Shown here piece after piece: positions 28,124-36,558 of a DNA stretch of 64,000 bases; position 1 is the first letter of the stretch, and every line of letters starts with the position of its first letter. The position numbers were made by a program, and so were the translations under genes. The notes below the pieces were generated by a model. That model was not told the DNA's origin and did no database searches. It was given only the letters and a program-made list of their open reading frames with translations. Source of the stretch: Hymenobacter plasmatis (GTDB taxonomy: Bacteria > Bacteroidota > Bacteroidia > Cytophagales > Hymenobacteraceae); assembly GCF_020711255.1 (NCBI RefSeq), contig NZ_JAJFAW010000019.1:45533-109532 (forward strand), in the 5' to 3' direction.

Positions 28124-31100
28124 ATGAAAAAAAATTACTGGCTACTCCTGCTCTTGCTGGGTGTGCTGCTAGCGCCTCCCGGCTGGGCCCAAACGGTTCG
28201 CGCCGTGACGGGCGTTGTTACCTCTGCCACCGACCAAACCCCCCTGCCCGGCGTAACCGTGCTGGTGAAAGGCACCACCACAGGCAGCACCTCCAGCTCC
28301 GATGGCCGCTTCTCGGTGCAGGCAGCACCGGGCGCCACGTTGGTATTTAGCTTCATCGGCTACGCGCCGCAGGAGCGCGCCGTGCCCGCCGATGGCAGCG
28401 TGGACGTGGCCCTGAAAGAAAGCACCACCGGCCTCGAAGAAGTGGTGGTGACGGGCTACGGCCTGGCCCAGGCCAAGCGCGAACTCGTGACGGCCGTGCA
28501 GGAAGTGAAGAGCAAGGACATCATCGACTCGCGGCAGACCAACGTGGTGAACGCGCTGCAAGGCAAAGTGGCCGGCGTCAACATCACCTCCTCGGGCGGT
28601 GCGCCGGGTGAAGGCTCGGGCATTATCATCCGCGGCGGTACCTCGCTCGACGGCGACAACCAGCCGCTGTTCGTCATCGACGGGATGATAATGGACAACG
28701 GCTCGTTTTCGGAAAGCGCTGCCCCCGGCGCGGGCTCACAGTTCAACGGCCTGCTGGGCCGCTCGGTGGGCTCGGCCAACCGCGCCGGCGACCTCAACCC
28801 CGAAGACATTGAAAGCATCACGGTGCTGAAAGGCCCCGCCGCCGCCGCCCTCTACGGCCTGCGCGCCGCCGGTGGCGCCGTGGTAATCACCACCAAAAAA
28901 GGCGTGGCCGGCCGCACCACCCTCAACTACCGCACCCAGTACTCGGTAGACGAGGTGAGCCGCCTGCCCAAGATGCAAGACCTGTACAAGCGCGGCTCCA
29001 GCGGCATCACCGACCCCACCACGCGCATCTCGTTTGGCCCCCGCTTTTCGCCGGGCGAGCAGGTGTACGACAACGTGGGCAACTTCTTCCGCAAGGGCCA
29101 CAACTTCCAAAACTTCCTGAACATGTCGGGCGGTTCGGACAAGGCCAGCTTCTTTGTGTCGGCCTCCAACCTGCAGCAATCCGGCGTAGTGCCCGAAAGC
29201 AAGTACGACAAAACGACGGTGCGCCTGTCGGGCACGGCCGAGATTTCGCCCAAACTCAAGGTGAGCGGCGCAGCCCAATACCTGACCACGGGCGGCGAGC
29301 GGCCCATTCAGGGCCCCGGCCTGTTTGGCTCAACGGGCGGCTTCCTGCTGAGCTTGCTCAACTGGCCGCGCGATGACGATGCCCGCAACTACCTCAACGC
29401 CGACGGCACCCGCCGCCGCCTGCTGGCCCGCGGCAACGGCACCGACGCCGACGCCGACAACCCGTACTGGACGGTGCAAAACAACCCCCAGACCGACCGC
29501 ACCAACCGCTTTATCGGCAACATGCAGCTCAGCTTCAAGCCGTTTAAATGGGTGACGTTGAGCCACAACATCGGCACCGACCTGTACACCTCGCGCGTGA
29601 CTTCGGTGCGCGCCGTGGGCACCTCGCAGATTGGCAACCAGAACGGCGGCCTGGCCGAAACCGTGGACCAGTTCCGCTTGACGACTGCCACCACACTGGC
29701 CAGCTTCACCCACGATTTCAACGACAACTTTGGCGGCGCGCTCGTGTTGGGCAACACCATTGAAGAGAACCAGGACCAGGCCGTAGACTACCTCGGCCTG
29801 ATTTTCCAGAACCCTAATTTCGTGGGGCTCAACAACACGGTGAACCGCAACGCCCTGCAGCGCGACACCAAGCGCCACCTCATCGGCAACTTCGCTCGCC
29901 TGAACCTGACGCTGCTCGACCAGCTGTTTCTGGAGCTGCAGGCCCGCTACGACCAGTCGTCGACCCTGCCGCGGCCCGATGAGAACAAGATTTACGGTAA
30001 AGGCTTCCTGTACGGCTCGGCCGGCCTGGGCTATGAATTCACCAAAACCCTGGGCCTGGAGCAGAACAACGTGCTGAACTACGGCAAGCTGCGCGCCTCG
30101 ATAGCCGAGGTGGGCAAAGACACCGGCCCGTACCGGGTGCAGTCGGCCCTGGCCCAGAACACCTACATCGGCGGCGGCTTCCGCAACGACTTCTTTGGCT
30201 CGAACCCCAACCTGAAGCCCGAGCGCACCCGCACCTACGAAGCCGGCGTGAACCTGCAGTTCTTCAAGAACCGCCTGGGCCTGGACTTCAACTATTACTA
30301 CTCGCGCACCAAGGACCAGATTATTGCGCCCCGCGTGAGCCAAGCGGCCGGTTTCATCCTGCAGTACATCAACGGCGGCATCGTGACCAACGAAGGCCAG
30401 GAAATCTCGCTGACCGGCACGCCCGTGAAAACCAAAGATTTCTCCTGGGACATCATTACCAACTTCTACCACAACACCAACCGCGTAGAAGAGCTGCCTT
30501 TCCCGCTCACGGTTATCTTCCAGTCGGATGCCTTCATCACGGACGTGCACGAAGGCGGTGCCTTCCCGGGCCGCCCCATCACGGGCCTCGGCGCCACCGA
30601 CTTTGTGCGCGTAACCGACCCCAATAGCCCCGATTACAACAAGGTCATCATCGGCAGCACGGGCTACCCTTCGGTAAACACGAACTTCATCTACGCTGGC
30701 AACCGTGCTCCGCGCTTTACCACGCAGCTCACCAACACGTTTACCTACAAAGGTTTGTCGCTGACTTCGCTGCTCGACTTCCGCGTGGGCGGCGTGGTAG
30801 TGAACGGCAACGACTGGTACCAGACCGGCGTGGGCACCTCGCCCCGCACCGCCGACCGCTACAAGCAGGTGGTGTTCGACGGCGTGGTGAAAAACGCCGA
30901 CGGCACCTACTCGCCTAACTCGCGCCCCGTTGAGCTGACCCAGACTTACTACACCAGCATTCTGGGCCGCACGGGCACCGCCTTCGTGGAAGACGGCTCA
31001 TGGGCCCGCCTGCGCTACGTGACGATGAGCTACGCCGTACCCGCGACGTTCCTGTCCCGCACCGGCTTCATCAAAGGCGTGGAGCTGAGCGTGACCGGCC

Positions 31101-31252
31101 GCAACCTGGTGTTGCTGACCAAGTACAGCGGCGCCGACCCCGAAACCTCCGCAGCTGGCGCCGGTGTGCGCGGCGGCGGCTCGAGTGGGTTTGACTACGG
31201 CAACGTGCCTGCCACGCGCGGCGTGGACATGGCTGTGCGCGTGAATTTCTAA
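28124..31252 (+). CDS. SusC/RagA-type TonB-dependent outer membrane transporter 2
   Basis: The protein has 1042 residues. The start at 28124 directly precedes a signal peptide (MKKNYWLLLLLLGVLL, cleavage near WAQ); the frame open from 28058 runs through the leader terminator and is rejected. A carboxypeptidase-regulatory-like domain at about 25-105 (VTGVVTSATDQTPLPGVTVL) precedes the plug, which has GLEEVVVTGYG, NALQGKVAGVNI and QPLFVIDGMI. The rest is a 22-strand barrel. It should import a nutrient bound by SusD2, encoded 32 nt downstream. The two SusC proteins are only family-level similar, so their substrates probably differ. Confidence 0.93.
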   Translation: MKKNYWLLLLLLGVLLAPPGWAQTVRAVTGVVTSATDQTPLPGVTVLVKGTTTGSTSSSDGRFSVQAAPGATLVFSFIGYAPQERAVPADGSVDVALKESTTGLEEVVVTGYGLAQAKRELVTAVQEVKSKDIIDSRQTNVVNALQGKVAGVNITSSGGAPGEGSGIIIRGGTSLDGDNQPLFVIDGMIMDNGSFSESAAPGAGSQFNGLLGRSVGSANRAGDLNPEDIESITVLKGPAAAALYGLRAAGGAVVITTKKGVAGRTTLNYRTQYSVDEVSRLPKMQDLYKRGSSGITDPTTRISFGPRFSPGEQVYDNVGNFFRKGHNFQNFLNMSGGSDKASFFVSASNLQQSGVVPESKYDKTTVRLSGTAEISPKLKVSGAAQYLTTGGERPIQGPGLFGSTGGFLLSLLNWPRDDDARNYLNADGTRRRLLARGNGTDADADNPYWTVQNNPQTDRTNRFIGNMQLSFKPFKWVTLSHNIGTDLYTSRVTSVRAVGTSQIGNQNGGLAETVDQFRLTTATTLASFTHDFNDNFGGALVLGNTIEENQDQAVDYLGLIFQNPNFVGLNNTVNRNALQRDTKRHLIGNFARLNLTLLDQLFLELQARYDQSSTLPRPDENKIYGKGFLYGSAGLGYEFTKTLGLEQNNVLNYGKLRASIAEVGKDTGPYRVQSALAQNTYIGGGFRNDFFGSNPNLKPERTRTYEAGVNLQFFKNRLGLDFNYYYSRTKDQIIAPRVSQAAGFILQYINGGIVTNEGQEISLTGTPVKTKDFSWDIITNFYHNTNRVEELPFPLTVIFQSDAFITDVHEGGAFPGRPITGLGATDFVRVTDPNSPDYNKVIIGSTGYPSVNTNFIYAGNRAPRFTTQLTNTFTYKGLSLTSLLDFRVGGVVVNGNDWYQTGVGTSPRTADRYKQVVFDGVVKNADGTYSPNSRPVELTQTYYTSILGRTGTAFVEDGSWARLRYVTMSYAVPATFLSRTGFIKGVELSVTGRNLVLLTKYSGADPETSAAGAGVRGGGSSGFDYGNVPATRGVDMAVRVNF

Positions 31253-31284
31253 TTGACGGCTAACGCTGTCCTTCCTGCTATAAT

Positions 31285-32841
31285 ATGAACCTGAAACATT
31301 TTTTGATGGGCCTGGGCTTGCTGCTGAGTGGCAGTGCCCTTACGTCGTGCGAGAAATTCCTCGACGTAAACGACAACCCCAACAACCCGGTGGTTTCCAC
31401 CCCCAACTTCGTGTTGCCGGGCATTATTTCCAACGGCCTCCAGACCCAGATGTTTACGGCGCTCCGCACGCCCTACATCACGCAGTACGTGGTGAGCCGC
31501 ACCGCCAACAGCGGTACCAACGACCAGTACTACTTTACCAACGCGCAGAGCACCAACACCTTCAACTACTCCTACTATCAGTCGGGCGGCAACATCCCCG
31601 GCATGATAAAAACGGCTCAGGAAGAAGGCTCGCCGTACTACGTGGGTGCCGGCAAAATCATGCAGGCCCTGATTCTGGCGCATGCCACCGACATGCTGGG
31701 CAACATTCCGTACACGGAAGCCTACCAGGGCGGGGCCAACTTCACGCCCAAATACGACAAGCAGGAGGATATCTATAAGGTTATCAACCAGCTCTGCGAC
31801 GAGGGCGCGGTGGAAATGGCCAAGCCCGCCAGCGCGGAGTTCCGCCCGTTCTACAGCACCAACCCCAGCGAAAGCGGCGACATAATGTACAAGGGCGACC
31901 CCCTTAAGTGGCAGCACCTGGCCTACGCCCTCAAGGCCCGCCAAGCCCAGCACCTCACCAAGAAAGCCAGCTACGACCCCAAGGCGGTGCTGGCTTTGTG
32001 CGCCAATGCCTTTAAATCGTCGGCCGAAGACGCCCAGATTCAGTTTCAAGTGGCCGTGGCTCCGCTCGCGGGCACGACCAACATCTTCGGCACCACGCGG
32101 TCTAACTTCGGTGGGGCTACTTTCTCGACCAACATCATCAAGTACCTGAACGGCACCACCTTTCCCGGGGTAGTGGACCCCCGTTTTGGGGTGATGGCGC
32201 CGACCATCAGCACCGGCGCTGCGCCCGGTGCCGGCACCAGCTCAACGGCCAACCTGACGCCTGGCTCCACACTCACCGACTTCTACGGCAGCTGGTATGC
32301 CCGCGACCTGGGCTACTACGAGGCCATTACCTACCACGAGGTGAAGTTCATTGAGGCCGAGGCCGCATACCGCTCCGGCGACAAGACCCTGGCCCTGAGC
32401 TCGCTGAAAGAAGGTATCCGGGCGCACATGAAGAAAATGAGCGGCGGTGGCACCTTCGCCGCCCCGGCCGTGACGTTCCCCGTCATCACGGACGCGCAGA
32501 TTGCCGCCTACCTGGCCAGCGCTGCCGTGCCCCAAACCGAGGCTGCCCTGACCCTCCGGTCCATCATGGAGCAGAAGTACATTGCCATGTTCCTCAACCC
32601 GGACTCGTGGTCTGATTTGCGCCGTCTCGACTTCGACCCCCTGATTTATGTGAACTTCCAGTACCCGACCTACAGCGGCAGCGGCACCGGCCCGCTGGCC
32701 GGCAAATACCCCCGCCGCCTGCTGCCCGGCGCCACCGAAGTGACCGTGAACCCGAACGCCGTGGCCGGCCTCTACTCCGAAGTGGGTGCCACTTCCGACC
32801 AGGACTACGTGACCAAGCCACTGTGGTTTGACATGCCCTGA
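31285..32841 (+). CDS. SusD-like outer membrane lipoprotein 2 (SusD_2/PF12771 type)
   Basis: The protein has 518 residues. The lipoprotein signal ends LTSC with Cys22, followed by EKFLDVNDNPNNP, a start typical of the SusD-like family 2. Other recognisable blocks are MQALILAHATDMLGNIPYTE, YYEAITYHEVKFIEAEAAYR and SIMEQKYIAMFLNPDSWSDL. It should bind the substrate of SusC2 at the cell surface. The gene follows susC2 by 32 nt and precedes a third lipoprotein gene by 66 nt, forming a three-gene operon. Members of this subfamily are often paired with transporters of non-starch or peptide-like substrates, so the cargo is uncertain. Confidence 0.9.
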   Translation: MNLKHFLMGLGLLLSGSALTSCEKFLDVNDNPNNPVVSTPNFVLPGIISNGLQTQMFTALRTPYITQYVVSRTANSGTNDQYYFTNAQSTNTFNYSYYQSGGNIPGMIKTAQEEGSPYYVGAGKIMQALILAHATDMLGNIPYTEAYQGGANFTPKYDKQEDIYKVINQLCDEGAVEMAKPASAEFRPFYSTNPSESGDIMYKGDPLKWQHLAYALKARQAQHLTKKASYDPKAVLALCANAFKSSAEDAQIQFQVAVAPLAGTTNIFGTTRSNFGGATFSTNIIKYLNGTTFPGVVDPRFGVMAPTISTGAAPGAGTSSTANLTPGSTLTDFYGSWYARDLGYYEAITYHEVKFIEAEAAYRSGDKTLALSSLKEGIRAHMKKMSGGGTFAAPAVTFPVITDAQIAAYLASAAVPQTEAALTLRSIMEQKYIAMFLNPDSWSDLRRLDFDPLIYVNFQYPTYSGSGTGPLAGKYPRRLLPGATEVTVNPNAVAGLYSEVGATSDQDYVTKPLWFDMP

Positions 32842-32907
32842 GGCACCCCGCGGCCGGGCCGCGCTTTCCTTTTCCGGCTTTCGGGCCTCACCTAACTGAC
32901 TCTGTTT

Positions 32908-34161
32908 ATGAAATCATATATACCGGCCCGCACCACGCTGTGCGGGCTACTCGCCCTGGCCATGCTGGCCACCGGCTGTAAAAAAGAGCTCGACGATTTT
33001 TACACCAGCGCCGGCGACACGGGCTTTGCGTCCATCACCCTGCCCAACCTGGCTGTGAACACCAAGTACGCGGTGGGCGAAACCATTCCGATTTCGTTGG
33101 GCTACAACGCGGCCGACCAACTCAAGAGCGTCTCCGTTTTCCAGGTGATTAACAAAACCGACTCGGTAACCACCGGCACGTACAACGCCGGCGGTACCCT
33201 GAATACCGCCTTGGGCCTGACCGTGCAAACGGTGCCCTACGTGGTGCCGAACGTGGCCAATGGCCTGCCCGTGCGGGTCGACGTTATCTCGACGTTTGCC
33301 AACGGGGCTACGCGCCTGCGCCGCTTCACGTACAACGTGGCCAACAACCCCACGCTGAAATTTGGGGCCACCCCGGCTACGTACCGCAACGGCCTGGCCG
33401 CCGCAGCCCAGAGCGAAAACGACCTGATTGGCTACTCGTTAATTATTAACGAAAACGGGGTTTCGACTTTCCCGCCGCCCGCCGCTACGCCCACGGCCCA
33501 GCTGTTCAAAGCAGTCGACAGCCTCACGTACTTCTCCCGCGTTGGTACGGGGCCGCTGGTTCGCCAGGGCGTGGTGAAAAACCCCACCGCCGGCGTGACC
33601 AACACCCGCACGGTTGATGTGAAAGTGCCGGCCGGCAGCAACGGGCAGGCGGTTACGTTTGCCTTCACGGCTTATGCCCAGGCCGGCTCCAGTACCCTGG
33701 TTTCGGCCCCGGTGAACGTGGTGACTCCCACGGCCCTGGCCACCTCGCGCCTGGGCCGGGTTAGCTTCGGCGCCGGCTCCACGCCCGACTCGCTGGCCTT
33801 CAACCTGAAGACCGGCCTGAACGAGCCTTCCGCTAACCCCGTGACCGGCAAAGACCTGCAAGTGAGCGGCCTGAGCTCCACGGGTGGCCTCACCTTGAAC
33901 GCGCCCAACACCACGCGCTACTACAAGCTCACCGCCGCGCAACTGACGGCCAACCCGTACGCGACGGCCACTGCCAACGCCATCGGTACCCTTGTTTTCC
34001 AAAACACGCTGGTGGCTGACCTGGGCACTGCCACGGCAGGCGACGTATACGCCGTGAAAGTGCGCGGTACCAGCGAAGTTATGCTGTTGCGCATTCAGGC
34101 CGTGCGCCCCAGCACGAGCGGCGGAATCGGCAGGGTAAAGTTTGAGTACCGCTCCCTATAA
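32908..34161 (+). CDS. Lipoprotein of the susCD-2 operon, unknown function
   Basis: The protein has 417 residues with a lipoprotein signal (LLALAMLATGC, Cys24). The mature protein is rich in Thr, Val, Asn and Ala and predicted to be mostly beta. The stretch VGETIPISLGYNAADQLKSV and a second segment around 230-300 look like Ig-like folds. No catalytic motif was seen. By position it resembles the SusE/SusF-type surface glycan-binding lipoproteins that follow many susCD pairs, but no sequence relationship to SusE or SusF was recognised. A strong terminator follows 47 nt after the stop, closing the operon. Confidence 0.75.
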   Translation: MKSYIPARTTLCGLLALAMLATGCKKELDDFYTSAGDTGFASITLPNLAVNTKYAVGETIPISLGYNAADQLKSVSVFQVINKTDSVTTGTYNAGGTLNTALGLTVQTVPYVVPNVANGLPVRVDVISTFANGATRLRRFTYNVANNPTLKFGATPATYRNGLAAAAQSENDLIGYSLIINENGVSTFPPPAATPTAQLFKAVDSLTYFSRVGTGPLVRQGVVKNPTAGVTNTRTVDVKVPAGSNGQAVTFAFTAYAQAGSSTLVSAPVNVVTPTALATSRLGRVSFGAGSTPDSLAFNLKTGLNEPSANPVTGKDLQVSGLSSTGGLTLNAPNTTRYYKLTAAQLTANPYATATANAIGTLVFQNTLVADLGTATAGDVYAVKVRGTSEVMLLRIQAVRPSTSGGIGRVKFEYRSL

Positions 34162-34208
34162 GCGCGGAACAGCAAGCCGCTTAGATTCAGCAGCAGCTGA
34201 ATAGATTG

Positions 34209-34247
34209 AAAAAGGGCCGCTTTCCTGATTGGAAAGCGGCCCTTTTT
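34209..34247. terminator. Terminator of the susCD operon 2
   Basis: A perfect 17-bp stem (34209-34225 with 34231-34247), half-site AAAAAGGGCCGCTTTCC, encloses a 5-nt loop and ends in Ts. It is symmetrical and could act in both directions. Confidence 0.92.
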
Positions 34248-34302
34248 TATTTACCCTGGCTGTCATTAAGCAGTTATTCGGGTTGGATTTTACAATAACC
34301 AG

Positions 34303-34412
34303 AACGGTGGTAGAGACGCGACACTTCGCGTCTCCGGGACCGCGCCATGTGGGGCTCGTTGAGCCGTCATCGTTCAACGAGGAGACGCGAAGTGTCGCGT
34401 CTCTACACCGTT
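34303..34412. repeat. GTAGAGACGCGACACTTCGC-type palindromic repeat
   Basis: Perfect 26-nt arms at 34310-34335 and 34381-34406, extended outwards by AACGGTG/CACCGTT with one bulge. An inner hairpin CTCGTTGA/TCAACGAG lies within the loop. It lies between convergent genes. Confidence 0.88.
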
Positions 34413-34456
34413 TTGGCATCTCAATAATTCGTTGCGACGGCTTCTCAGGCATGGTT

Positions 34457-36118
34457 TTACTCCAGCTTGTACCACTCCAGCAGCCGCAGCAACACGCCGT
34501 TGGTCCACCCGAAGCCGTCTTGCAAGGGGTACTCGCCACCCCCGGCGGGCCGGTTGGGGTTCACCACGTCGTATTTCTCCAGCAGCTTGCCGGTCTGGGT
34601 GAACACGCGGCGGTTAAGCCCAATCCAGCGGTGGGCTATAGTGTCGGCCAGGGGCAGCTGCTGGTACCGCCGCAGCCCTTCGATGGCCAGGTACTCCAAC
34701 GGGGCCCAGCCATTGGGCGCATCCCACTGCTGGCCGGTTTTGCTCAGACTGGTAACCAGCCCACCGGGGCGGAGGAAATTGCTTTTCAGCTCTTTGGCCA
34801 CCCGGGTAGCCTGAACGGGCGTAGCCAGCCCGAAGGCCAGCGGGTACACCCCCGCCAGCGTGCGCACCGCTGAGCGCTGGCGTTTAGCCCAATTGTAGTC
34901 CTGAAACCAGCCCAATTTACTGTCCCAGCACAAGGCCAGGAGGGCGGCCCGGCGCCGGGTGGCTTTGGCGGTGTAGTCGCGGGCTTGCACGGGCTGGCCG
35001 GCCACGCGGCAGGCTTCGGCCAGGGTTAGCTCCATTTGGTAGAGCAGGCAGTTGAGGTCCACGGGCACGAGGTCAGTGGTTTGGATGGTAGCTAGCCCAC
35101 CGCCTGGCTGGAACCAGCGGCTGCTGAAATCCCAGCCGGATGCGGCCGCAGCGCGCACGTTGCGGTAGAACCGGGCCGGCGCCTGCTTACTGAGCTTGGC
35201 GGCTTTCACGTCTTCGGCGTAGGATTCCTCACGGGGCTGCGTGCTTTCGTCCCAATACCGGTTGAGCACGGCGCCGCTGGGCACGCGCACCACGCGGTGG
35301 GCGGCGGTACCGGGCGCCAGCTGCTCAGCCCCCAGCATCCAGTAGCGGTATTCGCTCTCTAGGGCCGCGCGGTAACGCAGCAGCATTCCGTTGCCCTGGT
35401 CCTTGGCAATCAGGTTGACCATGCTGGCAAAAAAGGGCGGCTGCGAGCGGGTAAGGTAATAGCTGCGGGTGCCGTTGGGCACGAAGCCATAGCGACTTAT
35501 CAGGAACGCGAAATTGTCGGTGAGGTCGTGCAGAAGCTGCCCTTTGCCGGCTTCGGCCAGGCCCAGCATCGTGAAGTAGGTATCCCAGTAATACATCTCG
35601 CGAAAGCGCCCCCCGGGCACGATGTAAGGTTTCGGGAGCGGCAGCAGGGAGCGGAAAGCAGCCAGCGAATCATTGGGGTCGGCTGGAGGAGTGGCGGGCC
35701 GGGCCAGTACCGTCCAAAGCGTATCGAGCTGATGGCGCAGGCCGGCCTGGACGTTGCTGCGGAACGTGGCTACGCTATCAGTCGGCATAACGAAGTGGCT
35801 TTCCACAAACGCCTTGAGCTGAAAGCCGGGCTTGCTTTTTTCGCGCTGCCACGCGGCCAGTATGGTGGCCGGACGCTGCCGTGGCGCCGCATCAACGAAG
35901 GTTTTGCCGTCGGGGAAAACCCGGCCCATCTGCACGGCTTCAAACAGGCCCGGAAACAGCTGCCGCGGCGATGCTGGCTTGGGTAACGTGGCTGGAGTCG
36001 CCGCTTCCGCCACGGGTTTTGGCACCGCTTTGGGCGTCGCAGTTTCGGTTTGCGCGCGGCCAGCCAGCGGTAGAATGCTTAGAAGCGCCAGTGACCAGCC
36101 GAATAATTTTGTGCGCAT
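34457..36118 (-). CDS. treA: Periplasmic trehalase (GH37)
   Basis: The protein has 553 residues and hydrolyses trehalose to two glucose molecules. A signal peptide (SLALLSILPLAGRAQ) places it in the periplasm. Both GH37 signatures are present: PGGRFREMYYWDTYF at 168-182 and QQWDAPNGWAPLEYL near the C-terminus. A SGWDFSSRW segment around residue 320 carries the expected catalytic Asp region. A Pro/Ala-rich linker at about 24-50 precedes the catalytic domain. The length is close to E. coli TreA (565). It is convergent with the susCD-2 operon. A 16-bp palindrome upstream (36208-36223) may be a regulatory site. Confidence 0.93.
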   Translation of the reverse strand: MRTKLFGWSLALLSILPLAGRAQTETATPKAVPKPVAEAATPATLPKPASPRQLFPGLFEAVQMGRVFPDGKTFVDAAPRQRPATILAAWQREKSKPGFQLKAFVESHFVMPTDSVATFRSNVQAGLRHQLDTLWTVLARPATPPADPNDSLAAFRSLLPLPKPYIVPGGRFREMYYWDTYFTMLGLAEAGKGQLLHDLTDNFAFLISRYGFVPNGTRSYYLTRSQPPFFASMVNLIAKDQGNGMLLRYRAALESEYRYWMLGAEQLAPGTAAHRVVRVPSGAVLNRYWDESTQPREESYAEDVKAAKLSKQAPARFYRNVRAAAASGWDFSSRWFQPGGGLATIQTTDLVPVDLNCLLYQMELTLAEACRVAGQPVQARDYTAKATRRRAALLALCWDSKLGWFQDYNWAKRQRSAVRTLAGVYPLAFGLATPVQATRVAKELKSNFLRPGGLVTSLSKTGQQWDAPNGWAPLEYLAIEGLRRYQQLPLADTIAHRWIGLNRRVFTQTGKLLEKYDVVNPNRPAGGGEYPLQDGFGWTNGVLLRLLEWYKLE

Positions 36119-36340
36119 CGATGATGATATGGGATGTTATAAACGCTGCTGGCGCGGCCCTGGGAAGGCTTCTACCGCAGCATATAAATGGGTACGAATT
36201 CCGGGCAAAAAGAATATTCTTTTCTTGGTGCTGGTTGGGCTAAATATCAATTTGGGCGTGGCAGCAGCAACGCTCTCAGGAAACTAGCTCAATAAAAAAC
36301 GTCATGCCGAGCACCGCTCATCAACTTGCCCACGCCTCTT

Positions 36341-36425
36341 GTCATGCAGAGCGCAGCGAAGCATCTTATCAGGTGCGAACGAGTCGTTCAACGGTGATAA
36401 GATGCTTCGCTGCGCTCTGCATGAC
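36341..36425. repeat. Palindromic repeat, GAAGCATCTTATC family, copy 3
   Basis: The arms at 36341-36370 and 36396-36425 are perfect and identical in sequence to those of copy 2. The loop contains GAGTCGTTCA. Confidence 0.9.
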
Positions 36426-36508
36426 AGCCGATTTAGGTTACTGCCGAGGCAGAGATGCCGCGCTTCTAGTATCCGTCAGGTGATGAATTAAAGCGCACAC
36501 AATTCACC

Positions 36509-36547
36509 AAAAAAAGAGGCTTCCCAATCTGGAAAGCCTCTTTTTTT
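36509..36547 (-). terminator. Terminator of the GHL10 gene
   Basis: Arms AAAAAAAGAGGCTT (36509-36522) and AAGCCTCTTTTTTT (36534-36547) lie just past the stop at 36559 and give a T-run on the minus strand. Confidence 0.9.
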
Positions 36548-36558
36548 GCTTTTAAAAA

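Larger units (their letters stand above)
36119..36558. other. Intergenic region upstream of trehalase
   Basis: This 440-nt gap holds the treA promoter region with the perfect palindrome AAAAGAATATTCTTTT (36208-36223), a TAGCTCAA octamer at 36285-36292, a 30-bp-arm repeat at 36341-36425 and the GHL10 terminator. No gene was seen. Confidence 0.6.
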
